DNA from: Planctomycetota bacterium
GTDB lineage: Bacteria; Planctomycetota; OFTM77
Assembly (NCBI GenBank): GCA_029260795.1
Contig: JAJDCO010000063.1
Span: forward strand, 1-64,000
Reading direction: 5' to 3'
Length of the DNA: 64,000 nucleotides
The position numbers and the translations under genes are program-made. Of this stretch, positions 17,305 to 25,400 are shown piece after piece (position 1 is the stretch's first letter; each line of letters starts with the position of its first letter). Below the pieces are notes generated by a model, which worked only from the letters and a program-made list of their open reading frames with translations, was not told the origin of the DNA and searched no databases.

Positions 17305-17378
17305 GCTCGGTGCCGCCGACCCGGCGGAGTGGGTAGATCGTCTCGGGCTCGGTTCTCGATTGGGGAGAGGTGATGGTG

Positions 17379-18500
17379 ATGAACGTCGTGCTGGCCGGAG
17401 GCGGGACCGGTGGGCACCTGGTGCCGGGCATCAACCTGGCCGATGGTATTCGAGTTCGCTGGCCCGAGGCCCGCATCGCATTCTTCATCAGCGGTCGGCC
17501 GGTCGAGAAGCGACTCCTGGCCGATCGCTACGAGTCGCACGTTCTGCCCTCCCCGAACGGGAGTGGTTGGCGCCGCGCCCTCACCGGCGCTCGAGCCGTC
17601 CCGGCGGCCTTCCTCCGAGCTTATCGCGCGTTCCTCCGCCATCGGCCTCTCGCCTTCGTCGGGCTCGGTGGCTACACGGCCATTCCGGCCGCTCTCGCCG
17701 CTCGGAGTCTGCACGTGCCGATCTTCCTCCTCGAGCAGAACGTCTTGCCCGGCCGGGCCACCCGCTGCTTGTCTGCGATGGCGGCCGAGATTCACTGCCA
17801 GTGGCCCGACACGCTCGCGCACCTGGCGGATCGGAGCCGAGCCTTCGCCTCGGGCACGCCGCTCAGGCCCGACCTCGATCGTCCTCGCCCGGACGAGGCG
17901 TACCGCCAGCGGGGACTCGAGCCAGGGCGACCGACCTTGCTCGTCATGGGGGGATCGCAAGGAGCCTGCGGGATCGACGATGCGGTCGTCGGCGCCCTCG
18001 AGCATCTCGAGCTGGGTCGGGACTGGCAAGCCATCCATCTCACCGGTGCCGGCTCCGAGCAACGCGTGCGGGCCGCCTACCGAGAGAAGGGCTTGCCGCA
18101 CTACGTCGCGGCATTCGAGCACGACATGCCGTCCCTGTTCGGGCTCACCGATCTCGTACTGGCCCGAGCCGGTGGCACGACCTGCGCCGAGCTGGCCGCT
18201 CTCGGGCTGCCGGCCGTGTTCGTGCCCTACCCGTGGCACAAGGATCGGCATCAGTTCCGGAACGCCCAATCGCTTGGCGAAAGCTGCGGAGATGTCTGGG
18301 TCGACCAGAGCGCGCTCACACCCGTCTGCTTCCAGCGACTCGTCCTGGGCCTCTTGCGTGATGCCGAACGAAGGAACCTCATCGGGCAGAAGCTGCGCCA
18401 CGTCATGCGCCGCGATGCCACCCAGACGATCTGCCAGTCCCTCGGTCGATTGGAAACCGGCCCTCATGGCGCTTCGGCTCGCTGGGCATACCCTTCATGA
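17379..18500 (+). CDS. murG: Lipid II synthase MurG (UDP-GlcNAc transferase)
   Basis: 373 residues. GT-B fold glycosyltransferase with the N-terminal GGGTGGHLVPG loop, VGLGGYTAIPAALAA, EQNVLPGRATR, MGGSQGA and the donor-site ARAGGTTCAELAALGLPAVFVPYP. It adds GlcNAc to lipid I at the inner face of the membrane. The ATG at 17379 is chosen because GGGGAGAGG lies 8 nt upstream; ATG 17373 is possible but too close to it. Overlaps murC by ATGA. Confidence 0.96.
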   Translation: MNVVLAGGGTGGHLVPGINLADGIRVRWPEARIAFFISGRPVEKRLLADRYESHVLPSPNGSGWRRALTGARAVPAAFLRAYRAFLRHRPLAFVGLGGYTAIPAALAARSLHVPIFLLEQNVLPGRATRCLSAMAAEIHCQWPDTLAHLADRSRAFASGTPLRPDLDRPRPDEAYRQRGLEPGRPTLLVMGGSQGACGIDDAVVGALEHLELGRDWQAIHLTGAGSEQRVRAAYREKGLPHYVAAFEHDMPSLFGLTDLVLARAGGTTCAELAALGLPAVFVPYPWHKDRHQFRNAQSLGESCGDVWVDQSALTPVCFQRLVLGLLRDAERRNLIGQKLRHVMRRDATQTICQSLGRLETGPHGASARWAYPS

Positions 18501-19906
18501 GTGTCTTGCCCGAAGTTCCCGTGACTGACAGCGCTCTGCGAGCCAGCGACAAGGTCCACCTGGTCGGGATCGGGGGCTGCGGCATGGCAGGCCTGGCCCA
18601 TCTGCTCCAGGAGCGAGGTTGCCAGGTGACGGGCTCCGATCTCAGCACGTCCCCGCGCCTGGAGCGCCTCGCGCAGTCCGGAGTCCGAGTCGCGCTGGGT
18701 CAGCATCCCGATCACGTCGATCCCGAATCGAAAGCCGTCATCGTCTCGGCGGCCGTTCAGGCAGACAACCCGGAGGTGCAGCGTGCCGAGCGCCTTCACA
18801 TTCCCGTCAAGCGCTACTCGCGAGTGGTCGGTGAGCTCATGGCCGAGGTCCGCGGCATTGCGGTCGCCGGCACGCACGGAAAGACCACGACCTCGTCGCT
18901 CGTCGCGCAGCTGTTGCACGAGGCTGGCCTCGATCCCTCGTTCCTGATCGGCGGCGAGGTGCCGTCGCTGGGCGGAGGCGCCCACTGGGGGCGAGGACGA
19001 ATGTTCGTGGCCGAGGCCTGCGAGTACGCACGCTCGTTCCTCGATCTCAACCCGACCGTCATCATCATCACCAACCTCGAGGCCGATCACCTCGACTACT
19101 ATGCCTCGCTGGCCGAGATCGTGGACGCCTTCCGGCAGTTCGTCGATCGCCTCCCCGACGGCGGCCTCCTGGTCGCGCCGCGGGAGGTGATTCCGCTCCT
19201 GCAGCCACGACCGACCATTCGCAAGCTGTCCGTCGGCATCGGCGGTGGCGCATTGGCAGCGACCGGGCTGAGACGACGTGGCACTCGATATGTCTATCGA
19301 GCCTTACTCCACGGTCAGGATCTCGGGGCCTTCTCCCTCGCCGTGCCCGGTCGACACAACGTGCTGAACGCCCTCGTCGCCACTGGCGCCGCCTTGGCAG
19401 CCGGAGTGGATCCCGACCAGATCCGGCGTGCCCTGCCGCGCTTCACGGGAGCCGGGCGCCGCCTCGAGAAGCTGGGGACCTTCGCCGGCGTGACGATCTT
19501 CGACGACTACGCGCATCACCCGACCGAGGTGCGCGCCACCTTGGCCGCGCTCGGTGACGGCTTTCCCGGACGTCGCCTGCACGCCGTCTTCCAGCCTCAT
19601 CAGGCAAGTCGAACCCGGCTGTTCCTCGAGGACTTTGCGGTCGCCTTTTCAAGTGGCGTCGAGGTCACGATTCCCGACATCTACTTGGCGCGCGACAGCG
19701 ACCAGGACGTGGCGAGTGTGTCCAGTGGGGATCTCGTCGAACGGATTCGAGCGCGCGGAGGACGCGCCCACTACGTGCCCGAGCTCGAAGGCGTCGTCGA
19801 CCGATTGGAATCCGCTGTGCAAGCGGGTGACCTGGTCGTCACCATGGGAGCGGGCAATGTGAACCGTGTCGCTCACGACCTGGCTCAACGCCTGATTCGG
19901 ACCTGA
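18497..19906 (+). CDS. murC: UDP-N-acetylmuramate:L-alanine ligase MurC
   Basis: 469 residues. It begins with the Rossmann-type VHLVGIGGCGMAGLA typical of MurC, then has the ATP loop GTHGKTTT (125-132), EACEYARSFL, NLEADHLDYY and the C-terminal DDYAHHPTEVRATL. It attaches L-alanine to UDP-MurNAc in the cytoplasm. Translationally coupled to murG. Located in the standard murG-murC-murB order. Confidence 0.97.
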   Translation: MSVLPEVPVTDSALRASDKVHLVGIGGCGMAGLAHLLQERGCQVTGSDLSTSPRLERLAQSGVRVALGQHPDHVDPESKAVIVSAAVQADNPEVQRAERLHIPVKRYSRVVGELMAEVRGIAVAGTHGKTTTSSLVAQLLHEAGLDPSFLIGGEVPSLGGGAHWGRGRMFVAEACEYARSFLDLNPTVIIITNLEADHLDYYASLAEIVDAFRQFVDRLPDGGLLVAPREVIPLLQPRPTIRKLSVGIGGGALAATGLRRRGTRYVYRALLHGQDLGAFSLAVPGRHNVLNALVATGAALAAGVDPDQIRRALPRFTGAGRRLEKLGTFAGVTIFDDYAHHPTEVRATLAALGDGFPGRRLHAVFQPHQASRTRLFLEDFAVAFSSGVEVTIPDIYLARDSDQDVASVSSGDLVERIRARGGRAHYVPELEGVVDRLESAVQAGDLVVTMGAGNVNRVAHDLAQRLIRT

Positions 19907-19938
19907 GACTCGGAACGGAACACGAACGAGGCAAGACG

Positions 19939-20823
19939 ATGAAGCTCCAGGACTCCCGCGCCGGGCGCGCCTCCTGTTGGACCGGTGTCGAGCGCGATCG
20001 CCCGCTCGCCCGCCGCACCTCGTTCCGGATCGGTGGACCGGCCGCACTCTTCGTCGAGCCGCTCGACTTCACCGAGCTCCAGACTCGAATCGCCGACGCG
20101 GTGCGGCTGGGCATTCCGAGGCGCATTCTCGGAGGCGGCACGAATCTCCTGGTCGCCGATGACGGCATCGAAGCCCTCGTCCTGTCGACTCGGCGCCTCC
20201 TCGGTGTCCAGTGGGGAGAGGGTGGAACGGTGACGTCCGGCGCCGGCGAGAGTCTGCCGGTCCTGGTGCGCGCGTGCGCGCGGCGCGGCCTCGCCGGGCT
20301 CGAATGCCTCGGAGGCATCCCGGGCACGGTCGGCGGCGCGGTCGCGATGCGGAGTGGTGGCGGGCGCGGGGATTGCCATGAGCATTTGGTCTCGGTGACG
20401 ACGTTGCACCCGAATGGCGATCTTCACGTCGATTCCGCGCACACGCTCGACGAACGCCTCGCCGAGGGTGGCGTCATCCTCTCGGCCAGCTTTGAGCTCG
20501 CCACCGATGATCCCGGGGTCGTGCGCCAGCGGCTTGACGAGCTCGTCGCCCACCGAGACGCGACGCAGCCCCTGTCATTGCCCTCGGCCGGCTGCATGTT
20601 CCGCAATCCGATTCCTGAGTGCGCGGGCCGCCTCATCGACGAAGCCGGGCTCAAGGGCACGCGCATCGGTGCGGCTGAGGTGTCGACCCAACACGCCAAC
20701 TTCATCATCAACACCGGGGCCGCCCGCGCGAGCGACGTCATCGCCCTAGCGGAAGACGTGCGCGCCCGAGTCCTGAAACACTCCGGCGTCCCACTCGAGC
20801 GCGAAGTCACTCTCTGGCAGTAG
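19939..20823 (+). CDS. murB: UDP-N-acetylenolpyruvoylglucosamine reductase MurB
   Basis: 294 residues, FAD-binding type. Signatures are RTSFRIGGPAALFVEP, LGGGTNLLV, GLECLGGIPGTVGGAVAMRSGG and the C-terminal SAGCMFRNP with EAGLKGTRIGAAEVSTQHANFIIN. The catalytic proton donor, serine in the E. coli enzyme (GSxFKNP), is cysteine here (C219), a variant that should still be able to donate a proton. It reduces the enolpyruvyl group to make UDP-MurNAc. It is the last cell wall gene; ddl, ftsQ, ftsA and ftsZ do not follow. Confidence 0.95.
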   Translation: MKLQDSRAGRASCWTGVERDRPLARRTSFRIGGPAALFVEPLDFTELQTRIADAVRLGIPRRILGGGTNLLVADDGIEALVLSTRRLLGVQWGEGGTVTSGAGESLPVLVRACARRGLAGLECLGGIPGTVGGAVAMRSGGGRGDCHEHLVSVTTLHPNGDLHVDSAHTLDERLAEGGVILSASFELATDDPGVVRQRLDELVAHRDATQPLSLPSAGCMFRNPIPECAGRLIDEAGLKGTRIGAAEVSTQHANFIINTGAARASDVIALAEDVRARVLKHSGVPLEREVTLWQ

Positions 20824-20866
20824 CGAAAAAGGGCAACGTTCGTCCGACCCCCGCGGAGCCGGAAAC

Positions 20867-20941
20867 CGCGCGCGAAGCAAGAGGGTCGAAACGATTCCCG
20901 CACGACTGACGCACGGCCGGGAGCCGCTTGCTTCGCGCGCG
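20867..20941. repeat. 15-bp inverted repeat between convergent genes
   Basis: CGCGCGCGAAGCAAG (20867-20881) and its exact complement CTTGCTTCGCGCGCG (20927-20941) flank 45 nt between the end of murB and the end of the convergent hydrolase gene. Single copies of the right arm occur at 1028-1042 and 5243-5257. It may form a stem that ends transcription from both sides; it lacks a T-tract. Confidence 0.6.
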
Positions 20942-20948
20942 ACGCTTT

Positions 20949-21779
20949 CTAGTGCTCGAGGTGGATGGCGAGCCAGTCGAGGATCTTGGCGCGGATTGCG
21001 GGGCCGTCGAGGTCGTGGTGCAGCTCATGGCGTCCGGGCAACTCGCGGAGCTCGACATGCGGTGAGCATTCGGCGAGGGCACGCGATCCACTCAGGGCGC
21101 AGATGCGATCCTCGTCGCCGTGAAGCACGAGCGTCGGGATATTCAGTCGATCGCACTCCTCCAGCGCACGGCGTGCGGCACGGTCGCTTTCGACGAACGT
21201 CCGCAAGGTGATGCGCTGGTGGGTCAGGGGATCGTCGAGGAAGGCTCGGCCGACCGCCGGATCCCGGCTGAGGTCGTTGGGATCGAGCCCGTTCGGCTGC
21301 CCTAGCCGAGGAAGGAGGCGATGGATTAGGCGAGCTCCGGCCAAGGTCCAGAGGCCGGGCGGTCGGGCGAGGTGCAGCCACGGCGAGGAGAGGACGGCGG
21401 CCACCACCGCCGGACGATGGCGTTGGAGCAGCCAGTTGAGTGCGATGTTGCCACCCCAGCTGTGGCCGTACAACGCGATCGGATGGCCCGCCGGCAAGCG
21501 CGTTGAAACCGCCTTCCCGGTAGCATCGACCGCATCGAGCAGCGCCGAGAACGAGCGCACGTGACCGCGAGGACCCGCCGATCGACCGTGACCGGGAAGA
21601 TCGAAGCCGACCGCCAGCCAGCCGCGCTCCGCACAGGCTTCCGCCAACTCTCGATGACGACCCACGTGCTCGCCGAGTCCATGGACGATCATGACGCCGG
21701 CGCGCGGTGGGTCGACGGGCTCCCAGGCCGATCCTTCGAGGATCATCTTGTCGGGGAGCCGTGTCTGGAGTTCGATCAT
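20949..21779 (-). CDS. Alpha/beta hydrolase, monoacylglycerol-lipase-like
   Basis: 276 residues, no signal peptide. Core features are the oxyanion region MIVHGLGEHVGRH, GFDLPGHGRSAGPRGHV, the nucleophile elbow GHSWGG (S107), the acid in LHGDEDRI (about D224) and the histidine in GRHELHHD (about H251). The pattern HGLGEH...DLPGHGRS is typical of monoacylglycerol lipases and lysophospholipases (Hydrolase_4). Substrate unknown. It is convergent with murB and divergent from the VOC gene. Confidence 0.85.
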   Translation of the reverse strand: MIELQTRLPDKMILEGSAWEPVDPPRAGVMIVHGLGEHVGRHRELAEACAERGWLAVGFDLPGHGRSAGPRGHVRSFSALLDAVDATGKAVSTRLPAGHPIALYGHSWGGNIALNWLLQRHRPAVVAAVLSSPWLHLARPPGLWTLAGARLIHRLLPRLGQPNGLDPNDLSRDPAVGRAFLDDPLTHQRITLRTFVESDRAARRALEECDRLNIPTLVLHGDEDRICALSGSRALAECSPHVELRELPGRHELHHDLDGPAIRAKILDWLAIHLEH

Positions 21780-21826
21780 GTCCGAGATTCCGTCGCCGCA
21801 TCGTACGAAGAGCTGGAGGATACGAC

Positions 21827-22225
21827 GTGGAACCGAGAGACCGAAGAGACGAATCCGTCGGTGCTATTCGAGCGATCGACCACGTCCAAGTCGCGATGCC
21901 GGCAGGCGGCGAGCCTCTGGCCAGCCGCTTCTTCGTGGACCTGCTCGGGCTGCGCGCCGTGACCAAACCGCCCGCTCTCGCCAGTCGGGGCGGCGCCTGG
22001 TTCGAAGCCGGGTCCGTGCGCATTCATGTGGGCGTCGACCCCGACTTCCGTCCGGCCCGGAAGGCCCACGTCGGATTGGTCATTGGCGATCTGGAAGCGC
22101 TGGCCCAACAGCTCGGCGAAGCCGGCTTCCCCATTCGGTGGGACGACGCCATACCGAATCGAAGGCGCTGCTTCACCGAGGATCCCTTTGGCAATCGATG
22201 GGAGCTCATGGAGCCCGAGCGATAG
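21827..22225 (+). CDS. VOC (glyoxalase/bleomycin resistance-like) family protein
   Basis: 132 residues. It shows the two beta-alpha-beta-beta-beta halves of the VOC fold: IRAIDHVQVAMPAG...FFVDLLGLRAV and HVGLVIGDLEALAQQLGEAGFPI ending in CFTEDPFGNRWELME. Putative metal ligands are the histidine of DHV, the histidine of AHVG and the glutamate of ELME. The GTG at 21827 is taken as start because GGAGGA lies 7 nt upstream and the protein then begins just before the fold; frames open further upstream would overlap the divergent gene. Enzymatic activity cannot be assigned. Confidence 0.78.
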   Translation: MEPRDRRDESVGAIRAIDHVQVAMPAGGEPLASRFFVDLLGLRAVTKPPALASRGGAWFEAGSVRIHVGVDPDFRPARKAHVGLVIGDLEALAQQLGEAGFPIRWDDAIPNRRRCFTEDPFGNRWELMEPER

Positions 22226-22239
22226 CGAAGGACCCTTCG
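22226..22239 (+). terminator. Small hairpin after the VOC gene
   Basis: CGAAGG and CCTTCG are separated by two bases and start right behind the stop codon. There is no T-tract, so this is only a possible weak terminator. Confidence 0.25.
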
Positions 22240-22479
22240 AACCCAAGGCGACCTTGCGGCGATCTCCCTCGGACTGCGAGTGCAATGGCGATGCGCTGCC
22301 GCTCGATTCGGACCGGTTAGCCGATCTTCAACCATTCCCTGCCTTGCATCGACTGTCCATTCTGATGACAATCGAGCCGGCTCGATCGGGACTGTCCTGG
22401 CGGCGGTCTCTCTGGGGAGAGGTGGTCGAGTCACGAGAGAAGTCTATTCGTGCTCGTCTCGGAAGAAGGAGTCGCTGTG

Positions 22480-25400
22480 ATGGGGACACTGCGTCACGCT
22501 TGGGGTCCGTTACTATGTTCGGCAATCTGGTTCGGGACTGCCGGGCCGATTGCAGCGGCGGATCACCCCGAACTGCTGTACCGATTGAATGCGGGAGGTC
22601 CCGCGTTCGAGGATGCGCAGGCGAATCGTTGGCGCTCCGACTCGGGATTCTTCGAGAATGGCGTCGGTATCCACCGGCGTCGACTCCCGGCCGCCGGCAC
22701 CGCGGATCCTCTCTATCACAGTGAGCGCTTCGACCCGGCCGGCAGCCCGACTCTCGTTTATCGTATCCCGGTCGACTCCCATCCGGGTCGCTATCAGGTC
22801 GCGCTGCATTTCGCCGAGATCGATCTTCGGAGCGCGTCGATCGGCGCCCGCGTCTTTGACGTTTTGATCGAAGGACAGGTCGTCCTCGACGACTACGACA
22901 TCTTCGCAGCCGCGGGCTTCCGTTTACCGGACATTCAGACCTTCGAGGTCATCGTCTCGGACGGCGAGCTCACGATCGATTTCGCAGCCGTCCAGGGTCT
23001 CTCGAAGATCTCGGGACTCGAAGTCTTCCACCTCGAGGACCTCCAAGGAGACCTCGCCGTCGTGCCGGCACAGATCGACTTCGCGGCCACTTTCGAAGGC
23101 GAAACGGCAACACCCGGGCTCTTGACACTGACCAACATCGGCGAGCTTAATCTGCAGATCACGGCCGCCGATCTCGACGACGCGACGCATTTCGTCTCGC
23201 CGACATTGGAGCTGCCGTTGGTGCTGGCGCCACAGCAGACCCTGCCCGTCCAAGTGCTCTTCGCTCCGATCTCGGCGGGCGACTTCGTGGCGAGCTGGTC
23301 CCTCAGTTGGGAGACCCTGACCGGCACCGCTGGTGGGGGCGGCGAGGGCTCGGGAGTCGAGACCATCGTCCTGACCGGAACCGGCTTGCCGACCGCCGTC
23401 GCCGAGCGATCGATCAACGTCGGCGGCCGGACGTTCGTCGAGGGGGGCGGTGTCACCTGGGAGTCCGACGCGCCTTTCGCGAAAGGAGGGCGCACGCTCG
23501 AGCCCGGCAACCCCGGGCAGCCACCGATTCCGGATGCGACCCTCAGCCGCCGCGATGGCGACTACGACCTGCGCGTTCCCGTCGCGTCAGGGCCCGGGAT
23601 CTACGTCGTGACATTGCACTTTCGCGATCGGCGGACCCAAGCACCGGGCGAGCGGGTGTTCGACGTCGAGGCCGAGGACGGGCAGCCGCTGCTGCGAGGA
23701 TTCGATCCATACGCCGCGGCCGGGAACGACCCCTGGATCGAGCGCTTTGCGCTCACGCTCTGGGACGGTGTGCTCGACCTCGCCTTGATCGACACGGGCG
23801 GTGGTGAGCCGACGCTGTCGGGCATCGAGATCGGCTTGTCTCAGCGCTTCGAGCCGCGGCTCGACGTGTCGCCACCCACGCTGTCGTTCTCGAGCGTGCT
23901 GATCGCGGCCGAGAGCGCGCCGCGCACGTTGACGCTCACGAACACCGGTGAGATCGATCTGACCGTCGACGCGATCGTCTCCGATGGACCCGAGTTCCTG
24001 GTCGAGGCGCCCGAGCTCCCGATCGTGATCGCATCCGGTGCCTCGGTGCCGGTCGGTGTGAGCTTTCGACCGGCCGTCGCCGGACCGCGCACGGGCACGG
24101 TGACGATCTCCTCGGATGATGCGGCCGGTCTCGTCGTCATCGCCGTCGACGGAGTCGGATACCAGCCGCCGCCTCCGACGACGATCTATCGGATCAACGC
24201 GGGCGGCCCGGAGTTCGTCGATCCGCAGGGGAATACCTGGAGCGTCGGCGATCCCTATCACAATGGCGCAGGTTTCAACAGCGGTACTGGAGCCCCCATC
24301 AGTGGCACCGACAAGAGCACGCTGTATCAGACGGCCTATAGCGACAAGTGGGGCGACCCGGATCAGGAGTGGACGCTGCCGGTCTTCGGAGCGGGTGGCT
24401 ATTACCGCGTGATCCTGCACTTCGCGGAGTTTCTCAAGGGCGGTCCCGGGGAGCGCGTCTTCACCGTCGAGCTCGAGAGCCAAGCCGTCCTGAGCGGCTG
24501 GGACATCGCCGCCGCGGTGGGGACGTTTGCGGCCACGACGCGGTCGTTCGACGTGGCGAGCGATGCCGAGCTCGAGCTGCGCCTGGTCAGTGAGGTGGAC
24601 TTGACCCAGGTCAACGCGATCGAGGTGGAGTACCTCGACGCTCTGGCCCAGCTCTCGGTCGCGCCCTCTCAGATCGATTGGGGACATGTCGTCCTCGGAA
24701 ACGCCGTGACGCAGACGTTGAAACTCACCAACGGCTCGCCGCGTCCGGCGAGCCTCGACTGGCTGCGGCTAGCGGTCTCGTCCGGAAGCGGTCTCGACTT
24801 CTCGGTGGAGCTGGACGGGCAAGCTTATCCCGGGGCGGCCGACGAAGTGATCCACTCGCTGAGCGGCCTCGTGATCGCGCCGGGCGGCACGCTCGACGTG
24901 CCGATCACGTATCAACCGACTGTCGAAGCCGAGAACTCGCTGCGCGTCGAGCTCGGTGGTGAGGTCCAGACGATCGGCGCCGACCTGCACGCGGCCGGTG
25001 GGCAGCACCCGTTCCTGCACGTGGTGATCGTCCACGACGACCTCGTCGTCGACTACGACCAGGACGGCAGCGGCCATGTTGCGCTCTACGGCTCGGGCTC
25101 GCACACGCACGAGCCCAGCCGCACGATCGTGTTCTTCGAGTGGGCCGAGAACGGCACGCCGTTCTCCAGTGCCGCCGACGTCGTGCAGAGCTTTCCGCTC
25201 GGCGAGCATACGGTGTCGCTGATGATCCAGGACGACAACGATCCGCCGGAGTCGTTGACCGACACGAGCACGTTCCGGGTCGTCGCACCGAACGCGGTGC
25301 CGGGGGCGTTGGTCCAATACTACGACGGCAGTGGACCGGGCGGGCCCGATGCACTGCTCGACGCCGTTCCGGCGACGGCGGATTGGATCAAGACCGATGA

